Shown: positions 33,969-46,250 of the stretch, in pieces | Numbering within the stretch: the stretch's first letter is position 1 | Layout: each line of letters opens with the position of its first letter | NCBI RefSeq assembly: GCF_009905375.1 | Contig: NC_133653.1 | Span: 98,527,852 to 98,591,851 of the forward strand | Direction of reading: 5' to 3' | DNA: 64,000 nt | Source of the DNA: Apium graveolens | Taxonomy: Eukaryota > Streptophyta > Magnoliopsida > Apiales > Apiaceae | Position numbers and translations under genes: made by a program | The notes under the pieces: generated by a model | The model's database searches: none | What the model saw: the letters and a program-made list of their open reading frames with translations, nothing else | What the model was told of the DNA's origin: nothing

Positions 33969-34409
33969 GTCAGAGATCCAGAGATAGAGATGCTGAGCAG
34001 TGTTGTTATGGTTGTGTAGTATGTACAGTAGTGTGTAGTGTGTATTAGTAGACTTTTGAGTTATATTTATAGACTAGCTATGCTGATTAGCGAGTAGGTT
34101 GTTGTACCCTTTTGCTTTTACTTTCGAAGCGTCTTTACCCTTGTACTACCCAAAACTTTTGATCTATATATATATCAGTACCTTTTCCTTTCCAGCACTG
34201 TCATTTACTTTACTGCACCAGTTATGCCCCTGTGATACCATGTACCCTGTTTTCCATAACTATTTATATTCTGTAAAGAAGCATGTAATTTACTTAGTTC
34301 AACTGTTATAACCATTGTCAAAAAGAGATATTTCTGTTTTACAAAACTTTTCTTCTATACAAAGGATTTGATTTAAAAGCTAAATAAGTTGTTTGATTCT
34401 TTACAGAAA
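33969..34409 (+). other. Leader of element F between the pre-gag ORF and gag
   Basis: About 440 AT-rich bases without a credible gene. The text just before the gag ATG (ttctttacag then aaa) resembles a 3' splice site, so a spliced leader joining the PBS region to gag is possible but not shown. Confidence 0.45.
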
Positions 34410-35482
34410 ATGCCTCCCAGAAGAAATACCCGCACCAACACCCAGAATGAAGAAACCAACAACAACAACAATAATAACAACCAAGACGATACAAACCAGA
34501 ATGCAAACCCAGGACCCATAGACCCAGCAATAGCCCAGATTCTTCAAATCTTGGCCCAACAAACAGTTCACCCGGCACAACAACAACAAAGACAGACCAA
34601 TCCCCAGGTAACTTCAAAACTTTTCAGGCAGTAAACCCACCAGAATTTAAGGGTTCCTTAGAGCCGATTGAAGCAAATGTTTGGTTAAAGGAGATAGAGA
34701 AGGCATTTGCCTTAGTAAAAGTCAAGGAATAACAGAATATTGAGTTTGCAAGTTACTATTTGAAGAATGAGGCCACCTATTGGTGGGAGATGGTGAAGAC
34801 GTTGGAAGGAACAGATGTTATTACTTGGGAAAGTTTTAAGGAGTTGTTTTTAAAAAAGTATTTTCCTCAATTTGTCCAAGACCAGATGGAACTGAAGTTT
34901 TTAGAGTTAAAGCAAGGGATTGTGTCGGTGACAGATTATGAGAGTAAGTTTGAGGAATTGTCAAGGTATGTGCCGTCGTATGTGGATACTGACAGGAAGA
35001 AGGCTAAAAGATTCCAGCAAGGTTTGAAACCATATATCAGAGGGAAGGTAGCCATTTTTGAATTGGATACCTATGCAGGAGTTGTACAGAAGGCTATGAT
35101 CGCAGAGACAGAGAGTGAGATGTCATAGAAGGAGAAAGAAAGCAAGAAAAGGAAGTTTGAAGTGAATGAAGATCAGTCACAACCAGGGAAGTTTCCAAAT
35201 TTTAAGGAGGGCAAGTTTCAGCCGGGGAGGAATTTTAATTTCAGGAGACAAAATGCAAACGACGGAGGCCAGGGCAACCGTCCAGTTAATGCGAATCAGC
35301 CAAATCAGTTGAGATTAACTTTTCCCGATTGTCAGGTATGTGGAAAGAAGCATGGAGGAGTTTGTAATAAGTTGAATGTAATTTGTTTCAAGTGCAATCA
35401 GAAAGGGCACTATTCAAGGGAGTGCCGAAATCAGCCAGCATGAGAGCCAGCAAATAAAGATCAGCTTATCCGGAATCCATCA
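34410..35482 (+). pseudogene. gag: gag of element F
   Basis: It starts MPPRRNTRTNTQ, followed by an asparagine run and a Gln-rich stretch. Loss of one T near 34613 shifts the frame. It continues FQAVNPPEFKGS, ANVWLKEIEKAFAL, YYLKNEATYWWEMVK, LFLKKYFPQF, YESKFEELSRYVPS, KAKRFQQGLKPYIRG, then a basic linker and the zinc knuckle CFKCNQKGHYSREC. The second knuckle [14 protein letters not shown] lies just past 35482, in the protease-RT frame. In-frame stops are TAA 34730-34732, TAG 35126-35128 and TGA 35441-35443, each explained by one C-to-T change (CAA, CAG, CGA). It forms the capsid and nucleocapsid in intact relatives. Confidence 0.93.
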
Positions 35483-37654
35483 GTGAAGGTTCCAGCCATT
35501 GGATTTACGTGCTTTAAATGTGGAAAGCCAGGACACATGGCCAGGGATTGCAAGACACCAGCCCCAGTCAGTAATGCATTGAGGATTATGGGGTCTACGC
35601 CAGCAGTGAATGAGACTCCAAGGGCTAGAGTTTTTGACATGTATGTGAAGGATGCTATCCAGGATACGGATGTCATGGCAGGTACGCTTAATGTGAATTC
35701 TTTATGTGCCAAAGTATTAATAGATTCGGGAGCAACTCGATCATTTGTTTCACAAGATTTTGTTAGTAAGTTAAATTATCCAGTTGAGTATTTAAATGAA
35801 ATGATGACTGTGGAATTAGCAAATCAAGAACGAGTATCTGTTAATCAAGTTTGTGGGAATTGTGAGATTGAAATTTCTGGTAGTAAGTTTTGTGTAGATT
35901 TGATACTGATACCATTTAAGTTAGGAGAATTTGACTTTATCATAGGAATGGATTGGTTATCTAAGCACGATGCCCAGATAGATTGTCGAAATAAGAAGAT
36001 AATGGTGAAAATGCCAGATGAAAGAATAGTAACGTTCAAGGGCCAGAAACAAGTAAAGAAGTTCTTAACGATGATTCAAGCCAAGAAGTTACTACGGCAA
36101 GGATGCGAGCATTTCGTGGTATATGTGATTGATAGGAGTCAGGAGCCAACGAAACTTGAAGATATTCCAGTAGTGAATGAATTTCCAGACGTGTTTCCTG
36201 ACGAGTTACCAGGACTTCCTCCAAGTAGAGAAATTGAGTTTGCAATCGACTTAGCACCTGGAATAGAACCAGTATCCAAGGCCCCGTATAGAATGGCGCC
36301 CATTGAGATGAAAGAGCTAGCGAAGCAATTGCAAGAGCTGTTAGAAAAAGGAGTAATCAGACCCAGTGTGTCCCCGTGGGGAGCCCCGGTATTATTTGTC
36401 AAGAAGAAGGATGGAAGCATGAGACTGTGCATCGACTATCGGGAGCTCAACAAACTTACAATCAAGAACAAGTATCCGTTACCCAGAATTGACGATCTGT
36501 TTGATCAACTGAAGGGAGCCAAGTACTTCTCCAAGATTGATTTAAGATTGGGATATCATCAACTAAAGATTAAGCTAGAAGATATACCGAAGACAGCTTT
36601 CATAATAAGGTATGGACATTACGAATTTTTAGTGATGTCTTTTGGATTGACCAATGCCCCGGCAGCGTTTATGGACCTGATGAACAGAATTTTCAAGGAA
36701 TACTTGGACAAGTTCGTTATTGTGTTTATAGATGATATTTTGATTTTTTCAAAGGTGGAAGGGGATCATGCGGAACATTTGAGAACAGCTTTGGAGATTC
36801 TAAGGAAAAAGAAGTTATATGCTAAATTCTCGAAGTGTGGGTTTTGGCTACAGGAAGTTCAGTTTTTAGGACACATAGTCAGTAATGAAGGGATCAAAGT
36901 AGACCCAGCAAAGATCGAGGCAATTACGAATTGGGAAAGACCGAGAACACCTACCGAGGTAAGAAGTTTCTTGGGATTAGCGGGATATTATCGTCGATTC
37001 GTTCAAAATTTTTCAAGGATTGCCACACCATTGACAAAGCTTACAAGAAATAATGAAAAGTTTATATGGAACGATAAATGCGAAGAAAGTTTTCAGGAAT
37101 TAAAGCAAAGATTAATTACGGCACCTGTTTTGTCACTTCCAGACGATCAAGGGAATTTCGTAATTTATAGCAATGCTTCTCATAAAGGACTAGGATGTGT
37201 TCTAATGCAGCACGATAAGGTGATTGTGTATGCGTCAAGGCAATTGAAACCACACGAACAAAAATATCATACTCATGATTTGGAGCTAGCAGCCATAGTT
37301 TTTACTTTGAAAATTTGGAGACATTATCTGTATGGAGAAAAGTGCGATATTTTCACGAATCACAAAAGTTTAAAGTACATATTCACTCAGAAGGAGCTTA
37401 ATATGAGGCAAAGGAGATGGTTAGAATTGATCAAGGATTACGACTGCTCGATTAATTATCATCCCGGTAAAGTGAACGTTGTAGCGAACGCGTTGAGTCG
37501 GAAGGAAAAGTTAAATGTGTTATCAGTACCTGAAGAGATATATAAGGAATTTCAGAAACTGGAATTGGAGATTAGAGTTTGCAGGCCTAATGAAGCAAAA
37601 GTGTACAGTATGACTTTCCAGCCGGAGTTGCTAGAGAAAATAAAGAAGTGTTAG
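35483..37654 (+). pseudogene. pol: Zinc knuckle, protease, RT and RNase H of element F (723 open codons)
   Basis: Order by residue of this stretch: second zinc knuckle (about 10-23), protease active site [10 protein letters not shown] (Asp at codon 81), RT from about 240 with [84 protein letters not shown] and [10 protein letters not shown] (Asp-Asp at 417-418), then RNase H. RT looks catalytically complete. All three RNase H Asp sites read Asn: [12 protein letters not shown] (564), [11 protein letters not shown] (626) and [11 protein letters not shown] (669). G keeps Asp at each. All three are G-to-A changes. The frame ends in TAG 37652-37654. It is a broken part of one gag-pol frame, not a separate gene. 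Confidence 0.93.
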
Positions 37655-39046
37655 GAAGATGTAATGGATCAAGATATAAATCGTTTGGTAGGTGAAGAAT
37701 TGTGCACGCAAAAGGATGATCAAGGTATTCTTAGGTTTTCTTCAAGAATTTGGATTCCACCAGTGACGGAGCTGAAGAATCAAATTTTATAGGAAGCACA
37801 TAATTCAAGGTATTCAATCCATCCAGGGAGTACCAAAATGTACATAGATTTAAAGGAGAATTATTGGTGGCCAGATATGAAGAGGGAAATTGCGGAATGG
37901 GTTAGGAGATGTTATACATGTCAGAGAGTTAAAGTAGAACATCAGAAACCAAGTGGATTGTTACATCCATTGGAGATTCCAGAGTGGAAGTGGGAACATA
38001 TTGCCATGGATTTCATAGTGGGATTACCAAGGACAAGGGCTAATCATGATGCCATTTGGGTTATAGTGGATAGACTTACCAAGTCAACTCATTTTCTGCC
38101 TATAAATGAAAGATTTTCGCTCGACAAGTTAGTCCATATGTACCTGAAGGAAATCGTAGTTCGTCATGGAGTTCCTGTGTCTATTGTATCTGATCGAGAT
38201 CGAAGATTTAATTCAAGATTTTGGAGGAGTTTTCAAGAATGCTTGGGAACAAGACTGAATATGAGTACAACTTACCACCCACAGACGGATGGCCAAAGTG
38301 AAAGAACGATCGAGACGATTGAAGATCTGTTGTGTGTTTGTGCTATTAATTTTAAAGGAAGTTGGGACGAGCATTTACCTCTGGTAGAATTTGCTTACAA
38401 CAACAACTATCACACCAGTATTGGGATGCTACCCTAGGAAGCCCTTTATAAACGCAAATGCAGATCTCCAGTGTATTGGGACGAAGTAGGAGAACGCAAA
38501 ATACTTGGACCTGAACTAGTACAGCAGACAAAAGAAGTGGTTGAAATTATCCAAAAGAGATTGATAGCCGCACAGGGCCGTCAAAGGAAATATGCAGACC
38601 AGTCAAGGAAAGACATGGAATTCGAAGAAGGAAGCTTGGTATTACTGAAAGTATCACCGTGGAAGGGACTAACGAGGTTTGGAAAGAAAGGAAAGCTGAG
38701 CCCAAGATATGTCGGACCTTTTGAGATTCTAAAGTGCATTGGCAAAGTAGCTTACGAATTGGCGTTACCTCCGCACATGGAGCACATTCACAATGTTTTT
38801 CACGTATCGATGCTTAAGAAGTATAATCCAGACTCCAGGCATGTAATAGAATATGAGCCAGTAGAGTTTCAGGCAGATTTGTCATATGTAGAGAGTCCGA
38901 TAGAGATTCTAGAGGAAAGAAAAAAGGTATTGAGGAATAAAGTGGTAAAGCTAGTAAGAGTGTTATGGAGAAACCCAAAGGTTGAAGAGTCAACCTGGGA
39001 GTTAGAAAGTAATATGAGAGAAAGGTACCCTCATTTGTTTTCTTAG
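37655..39046 (+). pseudogene. pol: Integrase and chromodomain of element F
   Basis: Same frame as the preceding segment. Linker DDQGILRFSSRIWIP; zinc-binding H in AHNSRYSIHPG and C-x2-C in CYTCQRVK; core D in IAMDFIVGLPRTRAN, D in VSDRDRRFNSRFW and E in HPQTDGQSERTIET; then [20 protein letters not shown] (the GPF-type motif), [12 protein letters not shown] and the chromodomain-like end [18 protein letters not shown]. Stops: TAG 37790-37792 and TAG 38435-38437 (in LPYEALY). It ends in TAG at 39044-39046. In chromoviruses this domain tethers integration to heterochromatin. Confidence 0.93.
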
Positions 39047-39067
39047 GAGATTCTGAGGACAGAATCC

Positions 39068-39084
39068 TTTTAAGGGGGGAAGGA
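39068..39084 (+). other. Polypurine tract of element F
   Basis: TTTAAGGGGGGAAGGA abuts the 3' LTR start TGTAATATCC at 39085. Confidence 0.88.
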
Positions 39085-42000
39085 TGTAATATCCGGGATA
39101 TATCGTGTAATTGTTTTTTCTAATAAATAATTATTATATGTGTTCCGTATCTATTCTGTGAATTATTTGTTAAGTGTTAAATATGTTTGGATGTTTAAAA
39201 ATATTATTAATTGAGTATTTTAATTTTTATATGTCCAAAATAAAATATAGATAATTGTCATATCTTCCTAATTATTTTTATGTTGATTTATGAATTTATA
39301 GGAATCATATGAATTTTATAAAATCTTTTTCCGAGTATTTAAAATCTATTTAATAAAAACGGGAACCAACCGACGTCACCCGTTGTTACGTTTTTAGAAC
39401 CCGAAACTCTTCCGAGAACTCCTTCCTAACCTAATTATAATATTCCGAGCATATTCCATGTTTCGACTTTTTCGATCCGGTGTACGGTTTGTCCTGCGCG
39501 GGTCCCGGCGCAACATTTTCGATACAATATTCGTTTCGGTAAATCAATAAAACCTGTATTTTCGATAAACGGGAGCTTTTTATTAAACTATCCCAATTAT
39601 CACCTCGTAATACATGTAACCAGGCGCTGAGACCAAGACCGCAGTACAAATTGTACTGATTTGGATAATTATCCCGAAAACCGATACCATTTGGATCAGT
39701 TTTTATAAATAAACGTACCGTTTTATATCCGGAATGATCGAACGGGATACTAATTTTTCGTAATTATAAATAGCCTTTTACCGTATTTTATTTCGTATCA
39801 AAATCATTTGCAGTAAGCTAATATATAATTTTCCAGAGACAAACCCTTAATTCATAAACCTTTCTGAGAATTAAACAGCAAAACGAAGGTGTTATTGATC
39901 TCTGTTTTTAAAGCTTGAGTAACCAAAACGAAGGATTTGAGGAGTACTATCAGATTCTCAGCTTCGTTTTACTGCAGAAACTAAGGTTTATTTTCTATAT
40001 TTTTATTTAATTTCGAATTAATTTTACTAAAAATATGAATTTCTGTTCGGATGATTATTTGTATGATTTGATGATTGCATGTCCTAGAGCTTGTTTTCCT
40101 GATGATTTTGATATATTATACGTCTGATTTGGAGTTCAATAACATGCTCAAAAGTGGGTTTAATTTTCGAATTATGAAATTAGGGTTTATAAACCGTATG
40201 AATGTTTTCAATTGAAATTTGGGGCTTTTTGATTTAGGGGTTATTAGCTGTTGATTTATACTGGATTATGTTCCTTATGAAATTTGCAATCGATTGGTAT
40301 ATAGCTCGTTAAGAGAGAATGCTTGAATCGAAGGGAGTTGTGTTTTGAAAATTTTCGAAGTTCGCCGGAAATCGGCGATGTTCTTGGCCAATTTATGGCC
40401 AGGTTAGGGATGATTGATGTGTTTTGATTGCATTAATAAGTTCCTGGTAATGTGTAGATTAATTCTGGACAGTTTGGTGGCCTGAGGTGGCCGAAATCGT
40501 GTTCTCCGGCCACACTCCGGCGAGTCGACGGCGGGGCTGGCAAAATTACAAACAGGCCCCTGAAGTATTGAAGAAGAAACAGTTAGGTCCCTGAGGTTTC
40601 TAGAGTTTGCATATTTTGGATTCTTGTTTTAAAAATATTCAAAAATCATATTTCCTATTTATTTTTATTATAAAAATTCATTTTTAATTTCTGAAAATTC
40701 CAAAAATTATTATTTTAATTCCAAAAATTATTTTTAATTTAAAAATAAATCTGAATTAATTAGTTAATTAATTTCAGTTAATTTTTAATTGATTAATTGG
40801 TCAATTAATTCAAAAATTAATTGATTATTTGATTTAATTAATTATTAATTGATTTTAATTAATTATTTAATTAGAGTTAATTACTTAAAAATGATTTAAA
40901 AATTCTGAAAAATAGTTTCGAGCTTTAAGATATTATTCTAAATTATTTTCAGGGCTCGATAATTATTTTCAGGGCTCGATATTCTGATAAAATTGTTTGT
41001 TGCGTAACTTTCAATCCGTTAATCGGATTTGGGTGAAACGAAGGGTAAATAGAAGTATGTGTCGAATAGAATCGTATGAGTTGAATATTGATAGATGCTT
41101 ATGATATGTGAGCAAAAGAGGCAAGACGTAGGAAAGGGAAACATGTAGTCAAGGAATAAGACAGTGGTGATTGAAAGCGAGTGCAGTGTAATAAACTAGT
41201 ACCAGGCAAGTGTTCTGAACTTTCTCGAGATATTGTATTGATTGATATTGCTATTTTATATTACAAGTGCTTTGAAGCACTGAACCCTAAACCCTGATTC
41301 CAGTTATTGATCTTGAGCTGTAAACCTGATTCTTTCTAAACCATTGATTGTTGTATACCCGGATATGAACCACAAATATATGATACTACTCCATAAATAC
41401 ATACAAACTAATTATCAAACACTGAACCAGATTGCTTACACACTCAAACCATTGTATCTTATGCTTTGAAAGACCAAATCCTTGAAACCCTGAAACACTG
41501 ATTCTTTTGTTATCCAATTCTTCATTACCTAGCAGCCAAGCTTTGAAATTACCTTATTGATCCTTACTAAGATTGAAACCCTTTCATTATTGAACACACA
41601 ATGTTGTTAATGATTCTGTTTATTGTTTATTACTGCTTATTCTGTTATTATGGTAGAATTGGATTGTTTTTATAAAATTATGGATCAGATTCGTGGTGAG
41701 ACCATATAATGGTCAAGTTAGGCCAATGTGTGCCTTGGATCCAGTAGTTAGAGCAGTGCTGTGTGCTTTGCTCGGGGTTAGTGCGTGACTGATCAGCAGC
41801 TTAACCTTGGTTTTTAAAATGAAAATATAATATTCAATTCTAAATCATAATCCATTGTTAACTTGATATCATAACCATATTTACCTGATGATCATTGTTC
41901 TCAGTTTTGTCATTGTGACTTGCTGAGCTAGTTAGCTCATTTGTGCGATGTTGTTTATGTTCTTTTCCAGTTAAGAAGGAACCGGTTGGTACGGAGGATC

Positions 42001-42325
42001 CCCAGTCCAGCGCGAGAGCTAAGGGTTCAGGTTGATCGAGTTGAGCTAGTAGACTTCTTTTAGAATAATTTAAGTTTGTAAAAAGTTTGTAATAATGTTT
42101 AATACTCAGTTCTGAGTTGGATAGTTGGGATTTGAACGGTTTGTAATGTAAGTAAGTGTGGTTGGCTTGTGTGCATACTTTAACCTGTTGCGGTCCGTGG
42201 TAGTTGGTAAGTAGGGTCACTGCATATCATTATTATTATTTTTACCATTGTTATAAGTAGGTTATTAATAAGGTGTGTGTGTTTGTGGACCCCAAACTTC
42301 TAACCCGGGTTTGGAGGGCGCCACA
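39085..42325 (+). repeat. 3' LTR of element F
   Basis: It is 3241 bases, collinear with 29826-33250. About 200 bases are missing near 40970-40995, where a short duplication (aattattttcagggctcgat, twice in a row) marks the junction. The terminal hairpin is preserved. Confidence 0.95.
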
Positions 42326-42330
42326 CAAAG

Positions 42331-44205
42331 GCTTACAGGGTGTATGTGATTAGTGATCAAAAGGTTGTGGAAAGCCTTAATGTAACATTTGATGACGCCA
42401 AGCTCCCAAGTATTCAGAAGGAAGATGACAGTGATAATCTTGATGTTGAAGACCTTTCTGATGGAGAAGATGAACCTGAAGTTGTTCTGGACAACAATGA
42501 TAATGACAATGATCCTGATGATGCAGATTCTGAAGGTAATGGTCATGAGACAAGTCACACAATCTCAGGGACCAGTCCTCAAGCTTCAGATTCTGTATAT
42601 CAAGCTAGCAACAACTCAGGGGGAGCAGAACAAGGATCCGGTAGTCAGACTCAACTCAATTCTGGAAATACTGAGTCATCAAGGGCTAGTCTACCAAGAC
42701 ATAGAGTATGGAGTAAAAACCACCCTCAGAATTTGATATTTAGTAATCTTGATAGTGGAGTCAAGACTAGAAGAGCTACATCAAATGAATGTTTCTATTC
42801 TGGGTTTCTATCTCAAATGGAGCCAAAGAAAGTAGATGAAGCTCTTGGAGATCATGATTGGATGATTGCTATGTAAGAGGAACTCAATCAGTTCGAATGA
42901 CAGAAAGTGTGGAAGCTTGTACCCAGACCTAAAGATAAATCAGTGATTGGCACTAAATGGGTTTTCAGAAATAAGCTTGATGAAGATGGAATTATAACAA
43001 GGAACAAGGCGAGACTGGTTGCTAAGGGATACTCTCAAGAAGAAGGGATTGACTACGATGAGACCTTTGCACCAGTTGCTAGACTTGAAGCCATCAGAAT
43101 GTTTTTAGCATTTGCAGCACATTCAAACTTTAAGGTATATCGGATGGATGTGAAAAGTGCTTTCCTGAATGGTGAGCTTGTAGAAGAGGTCTATGTGGAG
43201 CAACCCCCTGGTTTCATAGATATTGAGTTTGAAGATTTTGTCTATTTTCTCTTTAAGGCTCTTTATGGTCTAAAGCAAGCGCCGAGAACATAGTATGACA
43301 CTCTCTCAGAATTTCTTCTTGAAAATGGTTTCACTAGAGGTGTTATAGATAAGACTCTATTTCATAAGAATCATAAAGATGATACCATATTTGTGCAAGT
43401 TTATGTTGACGACAATATATTTGGGTCTACGAAGGATGCACTTTGTGCAAGGTTTACTAAGCTTATGCAGAGTAGGTATGAGATGAGTATGATGGGTGAG
43501 TTGAGCTACTTCCTTGGATTACAAGTGAGTCAAAAATCTGATGGTATCTTCATTTGTCAAACGAAGTATATCAGAGATCTTCTGAAGAAATATCAGTTGG
43601 AAGATTCAACACCTGCAAAGACTCTGATGGCAACTGCCACAAAACTTGATCAAGATAAGTCTGGTAAGATGGTGAACATCACTTATCATCGAGGCATGAT
43701 TGGATCATTACTCTACCTGACTGCGAGTCATCCAGATATTATGTTTGCTACATGCTTGTGTGCACGGTTCCAGGCTGATCCAAAAGAATCTCATCTGATA
43801 GCTGTCGAAAGAATTTTCAGATATCTGAAGGGTACACCTAATCTAGGTATCTGAAATCCTAAAGATACGGGCTTCGATCTCATCGGCTATACAGATTCTG
43901 ACTGCACTGGTTGTAAGATTGATCGGAAGAGTACTTCAGGAAGCTGTCAGTTTATTGGGAGAAGATTGGTTTCTTGGTTTAGTAAGAAGCAACATTCAGT
44001 TTCTACATCTACTGCTGAAGCTGAATACATTGTTGCTGGTAGCTGCTGTTCTCAATTTCTTTGGATGAGAAACCAACTCCGAGACTATGGACTTTATTTG
44101 AAGAATATTCCTATCTACTGTGACAACACAAGTGCCATAGCAATCTCAAATAACCTTGTTCAGCATTTAAGGACCAAACATATTAATATAAGGTATCATT
44201 TCATT
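42331..44205 (+). pseudogene. pol: Acidic spacer, RT and RNase H of element B, up to the insertion of D
   Basis: It resumes in frame after F with AYRVYVISDQKVVESL, then an acidic Asp/Glu/Asn/Ser spacer. [77 protein letters not shown], the active site VYVDDNIFGST, YEMSMMGELSYFLGLQV. RNase H: LIGYTDSDCTGC, STSGSCQFIG, AEAEYIVAG, YCDNTSAIAIS. Stops: TAA 42874-42876, TGA 42898-42900, TAG 43291-43293 and TGA 43852-43854; the last two replace Trp codons. Each fits a single C-to-T or G-to-A change. It breaks at 44205 in RYHFI and resumes at 58277. Confidence 0.92.
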
Positions 44206-44497
44206 TGTAACACCCCCAGATCCGGGGTCGGGGATCCGGGTCGTCACGGTCTTTCTTTCCACAATATCACTTCACTTAATTAATAATAAATAACCTTATG
44301 CTGTGACCCCACACTAACACACACCACAACCCGTTATAGTCTCAGAGATGAAATTTAAATAAGTACAAGTCTTTGAATCCACAATTTAAAAGTTATTACA
44401 ACCCAAAATGATTACTTGATAAATTTACAGTTAATTGCCATTATCTGCCACAAGTTATAATTATACATAATTGATTCTCAAAAGTAGATGGTCTGAT

Positions 44498-44725
44498 CTA
44501 CAATAGATCTACCTCTGCAGCTATAGCATCTACAACATCAACGGGAAGACGCGGGACGCTTCCCACGCGCTTGCGCTGGGTCTGCTGGGGTCTGGCCATC
44601 TTTCCTAACTGTTGTTGTGTGATGAAGAAATAAAGCAAGGGTGAACAGCAAGCCCACCAAAATAATATGTATAATGATTTACAATATATGAGCCTACTCA
44701 TAATACTCATGAAAGTCTTGGTCAA
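44498..44725 (-). other. Small 75-codon frame in the LTR of D (left copy)
   Basis: It has a hydrophobic first half (LYILFWWACCSPLLYFF) and a second half that could start at its own Met (MARPQQTQRKRVGSVPR). The latter part is a GC-rich island in an AT-rich LTR. The copy at 54310-54537 encodes the same peptide, but both LTRs are nearly identical anyway. It lies toward U5, so it could be a leader ORF. No known family is recognised, and it may be chance. Confidence 0.2.
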
Positions 44726-45980
44726 AAGAAATGAACCAAGTTTGATATCTTAATGCGATGAAGTCGCAAAATATTCAGTATATATACATATATACTTTTC
44801 AAAATATTGGAAGTCCTCTTCCATGCATAATATACACAAAGTCCCAGTGTATAACTGTATATAAAAAAAATATCGTTGCAAGGTGATCTCATATATCTAA
44901 CCTTGTCTCAACGTTTTTCTGAAAATCTTTGTCATTCATAAGACAATTATTAATTAGATATAAGTTTAAAAGATGAGGTTACCAAATACCCCAATATACT
45001 TATATCTTTCCCAATACTACTTGAACTACCACCGTTCAAGTTATAATCAGTTTCAAAAGTTCATCACATAGATGAGACTACAAGACAAGATTTGAATAGA
45101 TTCAATCTTTGAAATATTATTGAATGAAATAAAGTTACGAGATACTTTATTTAGTCCCGATATATATATATCCACATATATATATCTCTTAAACATTTCC
45201 TGGAACCTCTGTTATGTAAAGTATGAACAGAGTTTGAAACATCCAATGAATTTTGGAAAGGAAAAGAATTTTGGCATAAACCCGATATCTCGCTGATCAG
45301 GCAAAGATACCAATAAGTAACCTTTTCTACTAGTAGATGGACGAATTCCCCACTGGTCATCACCCTGGTCATAATTAAGACCTATGCTGGACTGCCACTC
45401 AGCCACTTATGCATTTGATGGACTCCCACTGAGCCACTTACACAATAATAGACCGTACCCCGGCCTGTCGCTTATGCCGACTCAATGAGAGGGGCTTACT
45501 TCCCGAACGTTGGGCAAGTAATCAATTCATTTACCAAATCTGCAACCTTGTTGCGAATATAAAATACACCACAGAGCCGGATTCCCCAGGTTTTGAGCGA
45601 GTATTTAAATCCCCTTAAAAGGAAGATCTTAAATATAAAAATGAGTTTTGGGATCCGCTCTGACTTTTAAAAATCATTTTGAAGACTCGAAAACACTTTA
45701 AAGAGTGTTTGGAGTAAGGCTGATTTAATGAAGTAAATCAGTCCCCAGAATATTTTAGAAAATGACTGAATATTATTATTTTAATTAATATTCCCATAAA
45801 GAATAATCTTTATAAAAATAATTGAAGTAGAAGTTTTAAAACTTATACTTAAAACGAATATTAAATAACCAAAGATATACTTATATAAAAGTATTATCTT
45901 TATTTGAATAACCGAAAATAAGTTTGATTATTTACACCTTATTCTTTAATAAAATAAAGAATATACCTCAGCAAATAATC

Positions 45981-46250
45981 GGAGTCATAGATCCTCAAAT
46001 GAATATTCAAATAATATTCAATAAATAAAATACGCTGAGTCATAATACCTCGAATGAATATTATAAATAATATTCATTAAATAAAATAAAGGAGTCATAC
46101 ATCCTCAAATGAATATTCAAATAATATTCAATAAATAAATAAAAGGAGTCATAAGTCCTCGAATGAATATTCAAATAATATTCAATAAATAATATAAAAG
46201 AGTCATAAGCCCTCGAATGATATTCGAAATAATATTCAATAATAAATAAA
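45981..46250. repeat. Five tandem units of about 54 bp in the LTR of D (left copy)
   Basis: Each unit starts (g)gagtcatar and contains cctcraatgaatatt and aataatattca. Units begin near 45981, 46037, 46091, 46145 and 46200. Confidence 0.85.

Larger units (their letters stand above)
29826..42325 (+). mobile_element. Element F: Tekay/Del-like chromovirus in the pol of element B
   Basis: A 12,500-base element with LTRs of 3425 and 3241 bases, flanked by caaag (29821-29825 and 42326-42330). Removing it restores the reading frame of B. Order: 5' LTR, PBS, pre-gag ORF, gag, protease, RT, RNase H, integrase, chromodomain, PPT, 3' LTR. From the gag frameshift at 34613 to the end at 39046 the gag-pol frame is continuous apart from six stops. 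It is the most complete gypsy element in the window. Confidence 0.97.

Noticed and set aside
34605..34620. Programmed frameshift in gag of F
   Set aside because: The shift lies inside the capsid region, where a single lost T explains it. No slippery heptamer, and a functional frameshift at that place would make no sense for gag.
42389..42736. 115-codon frame rich in Met and Leu overlapping the pol spacer of B
   Set aside because: Out-of-frame shadow of the acidic spacer, which is the frame shared with A.
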